A stretch of 41,464 nucleotides of DNA from Comamonadaceae bacterium (lineage in GTDB: Bacteria; Pseudomonadota; Gammaproteobacteria; Burkholderiales; Burkholderiaceae_C): the NCBI GenBank assembly GCA_027490555.1, contig JAIXXW010000300.1, forward strand, positions 1-41,464, read 5' to 3'. How positions within the stretch are numbered: the first letter of the stretch is position 1; every line of letters begins with the position of its first letter. Below the pieces are notes generated by a model. That model did no database searches. It worked only from the letters and a program-made list of their open reading frames with translations, and was not told the origin of the DNA. Below, piece after piece: positions 21,501 to 24,489 of the stretch. Made by a program: the position numbers and the translations under genes.

Positions 21501-24125
21501 CGCACTTCGGGTGACTACCGCTTGCAGTCGGCCATCGTCAGCCAAGCCTCCAAAGGTGGTAACGACAGCATCCGTCTGGGTTCTGGTCAGATCTATGCTT
21601 TTGGTGGCGTGGGCAACGACCAGATCGACGTGTCCTCCAAAGTGGGTGATCAGGTTGTTGCTTTGGGTGATGCCGGTTATGCCCTGTTTGAGGTCGGCGC
21701 TTCGGCCGAATGGCTCAACCAGATTGGCACCGCCATGGAGACCATGGGTGGCAACGACATGTTGTCTGTGGGTGCGGGCCGCGTGATGGCGCTGGGTGGT
21801 GCAGGCCGCGACAGCATCGCATTGCGTGCTGCCGACAATGCACAACGTGTGGTCTTGGGCGACACGGGCCAGATCGACTTTGCAGGTGGTGAAGTGCGCT
21901 TGGTGCAATCCACTCAAGACGATGCAGATCCGCTGCTCAACGGTGATACGCTGACCTTGCCTTCGGACGGCCGGAACATGGTCATCGGTGGCGCTGGACC
22001 TGACACCTTGTCGGCCATTGTGAACGGCGCCAGCCGTTACATGCCTGGCTCGGGCATGCTCGAGAGCACCCAGACAGGTTCTTTGAAAGTGGTCAGTGTG
22101 ACCGTCCTGGGCAATCCTGGTGAATTTGGCATGCGCATTGACGCCGATGGTGTGGGTGACTTCCCAGCCATTGCAGAAGACTACGAGTTGGTGCGCCGTG
22201 ACCCAGCCGCTGGCCAAACCGACGCTGGCACCCAAACGTTGGCCTTGACCTTGTTTGGCGAGGGTGAAGTCACCGTGGGTCAGAAACTCACGGCCGATGG
22301 ACGGATTGCTTACCCATCTCTGCGCAGCGGCCTGGCCACATTCGACCCCGTGTTGCTGGTCGGTACTTATGGCACGCTGGAACTGCGCAAAGATGGTTCC
22401 TGGGCCTATGCCCTGGCACCGGGCAATGAAGTGGGTTATGACGCTGAAAGCACCGAACAGCAGCGTGAAACCTTCTATGTGCAAACGACCGATGGCAGTG
22501 TGACCACTGTGGTGGTGGACGTGAAAGGTGCAGCCAAACGCCTGGTCGACTGGACAACGCCGGATGCCGCCGAGGCCACCGGCTTGGCCAACGACATCCC
22601 CGGAGTGGTCAGCGTGGGCCATGTGAGCCTGGTCACTGGGGCCAGCTTCAATGGTCAAGCCATCACCGGTTTGCCGGTTGGCAAGCATGTGGGCGATTAC
22701 GGCGTACTCTCCATCGACAGGAATGGTGTTTACACCTACACCGTGGATGAAGCCAAGGCCGATGAATTGCCCGAGGGTGTGGAAGTGATGGACCGCTTCG
22801 ATCAAGTGACCTTCACCTACACCAATGCCGATGGCGAGAGCAGAGTGACCAGTGTTTCGGTCAAGGTGCTTGGTGGCAACGATCGTCCTGAAATCATGAT
22901 GGGTTCAGGCTCCAGCACTTACACCGTCAATGCAGCGACACCCCAGTCCGTTTCGGGCAGTGTCGAGTACAAAGACGTGGACCTGGGCGACGATCTGAAT
23001 TTGTCTTGGGTAGTTGCTGCGGTTGTGGATCAGCGTGGTGAGCCTTTGCCTTTGAACGACTCACAGCGTCAACTGCTGGTTTCGGCCTTCAGCGCACAAC
23101 GTGTGAACGACGCTGGGGTGCGTTTGGTGGGTGACATCAACTGGCGCTTTGCACCGACAGCCGCAACATTGGCCATGATCCCTGCTGGACAGACTGTGAG
23201 CATCCGCTTCGAGTTGGTCTTGCAAGACCAACTCCAAGCTGAGCACCGCATGGCTGTGACTGTGCAAGCCCAGGGCGCCAACGAATCCTCCACCTTTGGT
23301 GGTGATCTGAACGCGTTCATGCGTGCTTCTGACGGACGTCTGACGGGCACTGCCACAGTGGTCGATGCCGATCTGGACGAAGACAGATTTGTTGCGCAAA
23401 CGGTACAGGGCCAGTTTGGTGTCTTGACGCTGCAGGCCAATGGCGAGTGGGTGTATGTGCTCAACGATGGCGTGGTGGTGCCTCCAACAGCCACCATCAG
23501 TGATCGCTTCGAGCTGGCCACACGTGACGATGCAGGTCAGGGACAGCGTCCCGTGGTGACGGTGTTCATCAAGGGACCAGATCTCGCGATCAGCGCCTCT
23601 GGCAATGCGCCTGCTGTCTTGACTGCGCCAGCGCCTGCCATCGCAGCGCCGACCGCTGGAACACCTGCAGGTCCTGCTCAAGCACCCGCAAGTTCTCCCT
23701 TGCAGGTCGCACCACTGGGGGCTGCTCCCGTGGAGGTGATTCTGGGAAATCTGAACCCCAACACGGCACCGGCTGGTCTTGGCGTGACTTTGCCTGGCGC
23801 AGGTGAAAATTTGAAGCGGCCCGATTCACCGAATGACCCCGCTGCGCAGTCGTCGGAGCCTGCGACACAGACAGCACCGCAAGCGGTGCAGCCTCAAGCC
23901 GCTGTCACAATCCAGCCCGTCGAACAAGCCATCTCCGGGGAAGCTGCACAAGAGCAACCAGAGCAGGTGTCTTTGTTGGACCAGTTGACCGATATGGCCG
24001 ATTCCGGGTCTGCCGCTTTGTCCGTGATGGGCATGGCAGCAGCAGTGGCAATGGGCAAAGGTCAGCGCATTCAATGGCAAGCACAAAAAGGTACGCAGCC
24101 TTCGCGCCAGCGTATCCAATGGTAA
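3555..24125 (+). CDS. Giant LEPR-XLL / DUF4347 / RTX-like surface or secreted protein
   Basis: This single uninterrupted frame encodes 6856 residues. I chose ATG 3555 because GGAG lies six bases before it; the TTG at 3543 overlaps that site. Layout by residue: basic N-terminus with LEPRVMLSA at 41-49; DUF4347 domain about 97-256; a very long region (about 270-3300) of beta-rich segments alternating with short helices of the type DLAADVNAAI or DLIADINQVL; two dockerin-like calcium loops (about 3334 and 3360); an EDTGG repeat (about 3396-3465); a GGDEAA repeat (about 3983-4024); an EF-hand (about 4458); RTX repeats (about 4600-4685); a long GDNG beta-roll array (about 5010-6160); VCBS-like domains (about 6195-6680); a Pro/Ala-rich linker; and a short hydrophobic tail. 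There is no ordinary signal peptide. Cysteines are very rare (I count about seven). Composition and domains fit an exported calcium-binding adhesin or surface protein. Substrate and partners are unknown. It is followed after 23 bases by the DUF3467 gene. Confidence 0.93.
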   Translation: MPPHINDTTPAQRLRRLLGVKDKSHSRALKRHRHGVRVDALEPRVMLSAEWMALPGALDRHQTFLVEPNFHAEASNTTFMPLIDGLTRQEQETKSNEVLFVDAGVQDSQKLVSDLLASRNNGASPTFMDVVVLDAASDGLTQIGQWLSQRSDIRAVHVISHGSDGVLQIGNSLIDAQLLSERAADVAAWSGALTQDADFLIYGCDVAKTAQGQSMLDQLARLTGADVAASVDVTAGVAADWDLEFHTGLIEASALSALSYQPTLAIDAADLKLSNDDANMANDNSHVSLQEQWLTALNGLEAVIDQALSDALINQKLPGLNMSVNEMLRLDTASNTSEQWLDWQLAQAANAYFVAAANEGGADLAGLAEAIETRIKDLLLPTGTTQLPWVINVSAQVVDANGTPTARLTLDVSVLVNDSLPFAKGTAGQEGGIPTIANFDGTEMGSLSTRVSAVLLTRIDMAMANLASGAAGANFLYEGQANGTVAANLATRLVLERFDLGVQAKTGANAAQGFGYDLQAGVSARLRAADGSLGVTLADWLANGNSRLDIAHQSSLVGSAAAGTGSNDLTPLKTDTQGLIGVWQEGLLRAQTVNDIALTGQVRNAFNNILDAMSRLGSQIDGQAEFNVTLPMADLTYNQLLTLNDGRSLGDVLAFKLAGGGNVLTDYLARTNAPTLTGLLDRMRQYLSGSGDYSGLEAMMSAELAASFLSASGFTGQTATVRLNGTLSRQFMARFAFNGMLDDVSLAFALGQGVPMEQSVGIDMLWAVTLDNTTAQAQITSSTVEINTLTVNVDAVGSTVADAQYRTTSGNENRLNGMPAPAVNNLDAPVVIGMLDARLQGTLNFQTDTVVISVNGGNAMNIADIYSVAQINDSRADDIVSNDRNAFVSLGNSTRWNPQIENWAQHSWGGWYIASYGNWESGAPRVYASADLTLAGDLAGTPLSILAGATPRIVAFHDAYRDGSSSDSRYAYDWQTLRTVNSEALVLNKTGFAGLQKFAAINATDLTQLYGDVGYFLELLRKTDQFTTALPFTDVTLGQAVDFSALMNQLINTQFKEVVNSGVSGTSRVSPVLTRDLGFTLRLQREGDAFDTDVNVVIRAADTVGFNDVRQLAALIDKTVAQAMGGIMLYNADGDDVPPSGPSAQVTEQVTGGLSVANTVSHEVQKIKLYASSGEYRVSLNGTDWSAPIAVHGSTKALQNALESLPGVGKGNVLVTGIGKNLTVEFVGELDGRNMDLLRVNFESNATAGGWLDVIATDFQSSGTQLTGMLNFFESVPNTFSKLEIRPTAGVAIDPVQEGNASNDEIQRVTIVNGGGGSFTLSGSFKSKNFTTQAISLEGAGGWSSRIETALRAALVDADVSEEDSQLVSVLPAVISLPDGVQAFDVRFAEREDQSLMTADFSAMLGRSGIGFAAYQLQAAKPGVGDMPGTNEVQRLVFDNVRGGFFSLTLGLAEKFVQTNDIAWVAADQTRSEEDAATQMAQTLQTEIFKVLKQADSGLTSDQIEVVAVTGLAAGVRAFDVRFIGTQGFGFCNCELPGDTLYRGDLQGADMPQFEVNTYGLTATNARAGQQSLTGLGFGAGGAESQQGEITTFSSLMEVMGRVQTFVNAHLPEGTEFNIDPRYDVQTQSFMFDLQLTDERLQSVALSLPESVGDAAGGEGVSGLDAKGSLDLSTRAVFEATIGMDLRELLPFDVVASGVPVGIIRSSQLIEIPNVLSASTEFELWPTDIAFDLQVDNRSYAVNTGGGYVTGTRQTGPVGNQTTYYRTSLQGIVNRINAVLDATNLADSDPLYTQGFRQLGQLVNASIETLGSGRFAIKFTSNGSIERFGLTTSRDNLMAELLGFDTNNRVYVQAPTGTILPEDGVLSSDAHFSIVFDVNAPAVNVTVDRERTLNNTSRNDLIADINQVLATTSVSANAYLGQSGLGFSKLGELVKVQLTVKNSGTVDQVLLGFMTQSSRIASMDIRSGGFFDSASQELGLRDTQSAQTRGAEIFLQDARVSGQWQTKMYDLTPDDSTDANLKYEGEASLGMLALDFGSILVDSAGAFSFELRNPDEVPTSDRMVLNTLFDKVDLQSAQIGMGSAVTVKNKDVTLVLPIVEQGRLNTDVALKIEMGAGTDAPLTLDVAVRKASTVTNNGREDLAADVNAAIVAALRAALDERADDSAYDIYDVWLNDGGMPLFVTSESIAKPSMDLDLTNPALDDASRPIDVLVLKKVSVGSQAVSWKVTPSRLSSEIMTEIEFTGADGEGDPTAELTLGRLKANGWWLFEGGQENGEPSEAYALRDANTVVKLQVDNMAAVLAGDRPMALQSVIPPNGLGIYTPLKDVSWSRVADQLGALGDLFSDLGGMGANGVLAQALPMVNANLSEIFNFADAFAGVQDRLAAYKGLQLQDIKAMLMDVFGVTAEDILLNMETDSEGVTTALRIQLPFAVQVDVTDRFQWLLDPKLRALVANLQFDADGEEDTPETVTGAAFLANLLGAMTGMGDDKGKAPTRLVGTALFQLDFGIDLSGTWRDGTGTPIAYEDVATSTNTPVVFEGSERFGQVFLVDREETSIGREGTFLTLGLNSNTSGMTFDSNMGLFTARVNKGSLALDVDAVVRIDSQELQDPSDENSAEVTRTWLSDYNDLVNEATASSNARTRAVQEVATLVNTATTDAVTTTVMLPMAVANGVTELHLVDADGVSQGTLLLQAHDGLQDLLGQLAPEVQEQLSLSQADVLNLRLNTKVTSLAVLNAAEDGPQAWLDELGQLQVERGASFQLTYNFRTNAGLLQMATETIDWSEGSSLEDLSFALFQAINSAQTQDANVYSGPVLMVSLLGQNALVLRMPIDWTVQTQDVQTLLVDLSRDGRFGLTVDTPSTTATDVVLESVADASSDAVLEDLQAALDEAGVSELLSLQQVQLFALKMPNNVTMTGVQVQSLEDSASLNRAWFDANGGLNVTGGSDYRLSFQLSTRNDSNVVVVSDFTTDWIAADASASDITAALAAALDDSGDSYLATGNRALTVTAASEAVYLLRAASDVTVSAIKGRDLAQDEVDAYRADRLAVTLDGSLRVALPMSVMFSSGLAKLAEQAPEEMGLGNFVNPMPIGTLEAEFKDLGSWMAYKGGAAFTGTTEVGSDPNDTILSVYLAEAIPPDPNASGNGAGDPPVPEGTPVDQDYEDQLRQVQPDPYRILNSNGGGLVDGGGGNGGNNGGGTDNNTPDPDVFDISLTLPNFKHWQDVAAQLIALSGADGCDPDEPENPGLLMLLRDPAQVVDTIDQILEQIQVQLNNLFGDISLPFIQTQLAGAIGFIDELRVDLLGALREAIESTYKIYGGVDNALRMFMFDVLTTDMNGDWVIDSTDTEDPGYNLFLNFLRDFNGDGMVSADDIVIEYLLTADSEEDEGEEEEEGEGEDTGGEDTGGEDTGGEDTGGEDTGGEDTGGEDTGGEDTGGEDTGGEDTGGEDTGGEDTGGEDTGGEDTGGEEEEEEEEEEEYAVDMADLSWSAGRRAAWVTSGMNEALLSMVETDGSDYGDDFEGFIAQDDAEAEEPTPIEDAQAIFSVLQAQDYGDYKLLLKVPSLDAYGQLVLDEHGEPALTDVMTQELAFDADAQTIQQALILALSVALPGIQVTQDDVEVIELVNPDADPDSEDVPARMFAIRLAEALNEKFADYHAQMFVPVEEGAVYEPLGDEQILTAMLGIDYGDSCYTNSAGKVVLDASFDDSIEEMAGVWTGSTGQTDDEKEAAVRQSVRETVLEEAKAIQFRMNLGQTYEWAQNLSFDLGLDAIPLELSLSGELVLEVKWDVFLGFGLDLDEGFYLVTRSMDRAGIGAVTNINAPDGYSENEEDEHIANLWQIEEEEEEDEAISLNDFNMDSFLGLFETPEEDPELPETEEIIISANVFLRGLDSDGDGEEDTPASLSGRLLFLGGQLTDLWTDTIKNTEAEDVEVSEDMAWGEEGKGSRTQLYAFFKIDITDGTGGDDEEEAAADEEEDTGGDAGGDEAAGGEEAAGGDEAAGGDEAAGGDEAAGGDEAAGGDEADGGDAGGDDASADEEAPEFADDGRLTFAKFMEADLSDLFEISWKALAQVNLNAKLGLSVGAPLDFLPTVQTEFHLYWGMGSEEAEEDEKEDPKSQMAKLAEGLGFELPEGEEEPEYFDLFTDSPTIWFSDVRLDLGTFFTEFMMPVADRVFQVIGPLIPVIKALTTPIPGLSQLMGKDYTAVDLAVDMAKLFGGETKVEFIVAVVKMVRTLIDMYEDVSANGGNFAIPIAEVLVLSSAEDDEEGGGDGDDEGDGDDKPDVEEKGDKEEALSDEEKDLPEEGSAKETTDDLEDNADSPGSALAFPFLEDLFGTTIDLLLGNPVDLVTFTPPDLVVEVKFRFGAKIFYIFEVGIGGSLKFGARLTFGYDTFGIMKFLETKQVLDIFDGFYVSDNVVNGVDLPEIFLETKLGVYVGLDLGVVKIGIMGGIKLTGGINLCDPDKDGKIRPSEFIQMIQEDPAALVSVEVTLGAFILFYIEVLFLKFEFTIVDVVLFKWEYNPCDRQPILAVMDGTDLVFNTGSGIGAIDGNEGIRQTAEDRRYRNTDDGDEQYTLTGNDGDIRIDAVLPNGQAYNQSFSGVQRVRGYAGAGNDVFDASAINIPVYFVGGSGDDELIGGSGEDTLVGGTDSSLLQGNEGDDLLVARGGETTMKGQEGDDTYRMLPGWGEATIPTDSNGRNVIDFTAQQLGVTIDDAEHNAFQGDNTVSWTAATTVDQIWGGQGDDRLDFSGNEANLLVTVTGMSRNALNVNSYSQTLMDRDAGWTVDEKTNAGWVTNAATGMQQSGLAAGSEQRGVDDDEGFGFKFVGIENIIGGQGSDAFRIRDGASVTGSLHGDTATGLYHDSGTGNENANARNTIDFSEYTEGVRVDQENYSAFGVAGASRIVVRGMHNMFGGQVSDYLAGDGRNNLIVGNDGADTLEGRSAHDLLVADNFLTWMNVLPRPMNGTVVSSYIALEDVGQRADFGGDGRRWVWLGQSVENRSLTTAGQTLRGGTGNDMQMGALGSDLFNDGGTGEGNDTIVGDLGRMRVDFIYRTPLYVESFGRRGGGNDTINLGTGSNIVIAGAGDDTVSGNDKADSVNIVMGDNGAIKFQSVYANVGGTSNNWILRANLQDPDAPGYSNHMIEYIRAEQDEAPEDGRIDDVQVGQAGRDVINLSSGSGVVFGGWGADTITFGAKASVESNTRYIAGDHAEVIGDANGGIVAFRTLDTARANGGDDFIQVGDQNDSLGRDLGRNYVMGGMASDTVLISAGLDDAGVLRFGAASSEDVVVGDNGEMLRTESMVSAQLIPNLMLRLQTIQNDKGDGDQIALGHGTKVVLGGVDGDTIEALNGDHLVLGDNGRLDYDSVADNGVLRTVTTTDIVIGGDDLITLGEGYTLVAGGKGNDTIDVAATRAGDATGLAVRDEQGRLRYVAGVLGVAAVREVQRDPAIALDNSGRTGRFISGDNTLMSFDDQGGLIAMLTTDPIAATGGSDSIRIGMANTAAFDLGLQAVVGGMGNDRIEISRDGVSSDVILGDNGDYRRGTRTYGLTHVVSTRTEAGGSDSISTGAGDKIILGGFGTDVISAATLDNVNLSSGNGETTATRIDNRSIVMGDSGQVLFDLSGSGALSEITSIALAMGGNDLVSLGDGDITFVGGIGNDHLVVTPSNLDASAIRVALGDNATLRFAGITDKSAQAENLITAQTLDQTIATGGSDVMTVGRAGATMGQAILMGGMGADRLTVLGSTADSVMVGDNGLVNVVQVASTRSITGQQSMSWINHQSSNGVSMLTSVESLLPEQGTGDSLATVNGKAIMVGGAGADQISAGRGQGVVFGDGARISYADGALREAISFGLASGLGDQIELGAGSGADGHKVVVGGAGADTVTVSSTQGTNALPSLRTERVVAGDNATLGFDDQGRLVNMDTPDADIATSGDDALTVLISGVNVDLNADAVFMAGGLGNDRVVVNASGKTVTVASGDNLQVSRTSGDYRLQSAIVSQASKGGNDSIRLGSGQIYAFGGVGNDQIDVSSKVGDQVVALGDAGYALFEVGASAEWLNQIGTAMETMGGNDMLSVGAGRVMALGGAGRDSIALRAADNAQRVVLGDTGQIDFAGGEVRLVQSTQDDADPLLNGDTLTLPSDGRNMVIGGAGPDTLSAIVNGASRYMPGSGMLESTQTGSLKVVSVTVLGNPGEFGMRIDADGVGDFPAIAEDYELVRRDPAAGQTDAGTQTLALTLFGEGEVTVGQKLTADGRIAYPSLRSGLATFDPVLLVGTYGTLELRKDGSWAYALAPGNEVGYDAESTEQQRETFYVQTTDGSVTTVVVDVKGAAKRLVDWTTPDAAEATGLANDIPGVVSVGHVSLVTGASFNGQAITGLPVGKHVGDYGVLSIDRNGVYTYTVDEAKADELPEGVEVMDRFDQVTFTYTNADGESRVTSVSVKVLGGNDRPEIMMGSGSSTYTVNAATPQSVSGSVEYKDVDLGDDLNLSWVVAAVVDQRGEPLPLNDSQRQLLVSAFSAQRVNDAGVRLVGDINWRFAPTAATLAMIPAGQTVSIRFELVLQDQLQAEHRMAVTVQAQGANESSTFGGDLNAFMRASDGRLTGTATVVDADLDEDRFVAQTVQGQFGVLTLQANGEWVYVLNDGVVVPPTATISDRFELATRDDAGQGQRPVVTVFIKGPDLAISASGNAPAVLTAPAPAIAAPTAGTPAGPAQAPASSPLQVAPLGAAPVEVILGNLNPNTAPAGLGVTLPGAGENLKRPDSPNDPAAQSSEPATQTAPQAVQPQAAVTIQPVEQAISGEAAQEQPEQVSLLDQLTDMADSGSAALSVMGMAAAVAMGKGQRIQWQAQKGTQPSRQRIQW
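3675..3701 (+). other. LEPR-XLL N-terminal motif of the giant protein
   Basis: Residues 41-49 read LEPRVMLSA, directly after a strongly basic stretch (KRHRHGVRVDA). The LEPR-x-LL-SA motif is a recognised N-terminal signature of very large bacterial surface proteins that lack a classical signal peptide. It probably marks an export or processing signal, but its function has not been established to my knowledge. Confidence 0.85.
3843..4325 (+). other. DUF4347 domain, possible clan CD (caspase-like) fold
   Basis: Residues about 97-256 carry the DUF4347 pattern: VLFVDAGV, then VVVLDAASDGLTQI, VHVISHGSDGVLQIG, DFLIYGCDVA and LTGADVAASVD. The SHG histidine is His161 and the YGC cysteine is Cys204, 43 residues apart. 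A His-Gly turn followed by a strand ending in Cys is the catalytic arrangement of clan CD cysteine peptidases (caspases, CHAT, gingipains, C80). The domain match is firm; peptidase activity is inference. Confidence 0.85.
13554..13667 (+). other. Pair of dockerin/EF-hand-like calcium loops
   Basis: Two calcium-loop patterns lie 26 residues apart: DMNGDWVIDSTD (13554-13589) and DFNGDGMVSADD (13632-13667). Both follow the D-x-N-x-D-x-x-[IV]-x-x-x-D spacing seen in dockerins. They lie just before the first acidic repeat of the giant protein. Confidence 0.6.
13740..13949 (+). repeat. 14-copy tandem 15-bp repeat (EDTGG)n in the giant gene
   Basis: Fourteen perfect-frame copies of a 15-base unit encode EDTGG. 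They differ only at synonymous third positions (GAA/GAG, ACC/ACG, GGC/GGT). The array is preceded by a Glu-rich stretch and followed by eleven consecutive Glu codons. The encoded segment is highly acidic and flexible and may bind divalent cations or act as a linker. The multiple of three keeps the frame if copies are gained or lost. Confidence 0.97.
15501..15626 (+). repeat. 7-copy 18-bp repeat (DEAAGG-like) in the giant gene
   Basis: Seven 18-base units starting at 15501, 15519, 15537, 15555, 15573, 15591 and 15609 encode DEAAGG-type hexapeptides (one begins EE, and the last reads DEADGG). It is a second acidic low-complexity linker in the giant protein, unrelated in unit length to the EDTGG array. 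Confidence 0.95.
16926..16961 (+). other. Canonical EF-hand loop in the giant protein
   Basis: Residues about 4458-4469 read DPDKDGKIRPSE, which has Asp at positions 1, 3 and 5, Gly at 6, Ile at 8 and Glu at 12 of a classical EF-hand loop. It is followed by FIQMI, a plausible exiting helix. It lies shortly before the RTX region. Confidence 0.7.
17340..17610 (+). repeat. RTX-type calcium-binding nonapeptide cluster
   Basis: The giant protein here contains GYAGAGNDVFD, GGSGDDELIGGSGEDTLVGG, GNEGDDLLVARGG and KGQEGDDTY. These are GGxGxDxLx-type RTX nonapeptides, which fold as calcium-loaded beta-rolls in type I secreted proteins. The cluster is short and imperfect but recognisable. Confidence 0.8.
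18580..22029 (+). repeat. Long degenerate beta-roll array (GGxD...GGxGxD...GDNG modules)
   Basis: Some 14-16 modules of roughly 50-100 residues follow each other. Each has three parts: a GGNDxIxLGxG strand, a VxGGxGxDxIxV strand, and a VxGDNGxLxF turn. Examples are GGNDSIRLGSGQ with FGGVGNDQIDV, GGSDSISTGAGD with LGGFGTDVI, and VVVGDNGEML. It appears to be an extended, diverged RTX-like beta-roll or beta-helix. The copies are degenerate at DNA level, so it is an old array rather than a recent expansion. Confidence 0.75.
22140..23590 (+). other. VCBS/cadherin-like domains near the C-terminus of the giant protein
   Basis: Three segments show the VCBS pattern of a strand, a turn with G-x-Y-G-x-L, and an aromatic strand. 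They are YGTLELRKDGSWAYALAPGN (about 22367-22426), YGVLSIDRNGVYTYTVDEA (about 22699-22755) and FGVLTLQANGEWVYVLNDG (about 23413-23469). Each is followed by a D-x-F/F-x-[VL] strand and a final V-V-V/V-T-V-type strand. Such domains are common in large bacterial adhesins. Confidence 0.7.
24012..24122 (+). other. Hydrophobic C-terminal segment and duplicated QRIQW tail of the giant protein
   Basis: After a Pro/Ala/Gln-rich linker the protein ends with a hydrophobic stretch (AALSVMGMAAAVAM, from 24012), a short basic part, and QRIQW twice: at 24063-24077 and again at 24108-24122 as the very last residues. The two copies use different codons. A hydrophobic helix plus basic end resembles a sorting or anchoring tail, but it matches no signal I know. 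Confidence 0.6.
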
Positions 24126-24148
24126 TTTTTTAAAGGAGAAAGTAGCCC

Positions 24149-24454
24149 ATGGCAAAAGATGAAATGAACCCGATCCCCGGCACCACGGGGGCGATTGTGC
24201 AACCCAAGATTGAGTGGGATGACACCACCTCGACAACACATTACGCCAACATTGGCAGTGTGATGGGCCGCCGTGAAGAAATGATCATGGTTTTTGGCAA
24301 TGCCGAAAGCTGGAAGCAAGGCAGTGAGTCGATCAACGTCAAGGTCACGAACCGTGTGGTCATGAACCCCTTCACGCTCAAGCGCTTTTCCAGAATCCTG
24401 TCTCAGGGTGTTGAACAGTACGAGAGCCGTTTTGGCGAAATCAAACTCGATTGA
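24149..24454 (+). CDS. Small DUF3467-domain protein
   Basis: The protein has 101 residues and a strong AAGGAG ribosome site at 24133-24138. The second half fits the DUF3467 pattern: a sandwich-like segment ending in VTNRVVMNPFTLKRFSRIL and then YESRFGEI. DUF3467 proteins are small, soluble and of unknown function. The gene lies between the giant protein gene and the GAF/HlyD gene, with spacings of 23 and 35 bases, so it is almost certainly co-translated with them. In secretion operons a small soluble protein beside a huge substrate is often a chaperone or pilot, and that is a reasonable guess here but not shown. It has no signal peptide or membrane segment, so it should be cytoplasmic. Confidence 0.85.
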   Translation: MAKDEMNPIPGTTGAIVQPKIEWDDTTSTTHYANIGSVMGRREEMIMVFGNAESWKQGSESINVKVTNRVVMNPFTLKRFSRILSQGVEQYESRFGEIKLD

Positions 24455-24489
24455 TTTGAGTGAACTCCATCCGTCTGCGATATCTTTGA

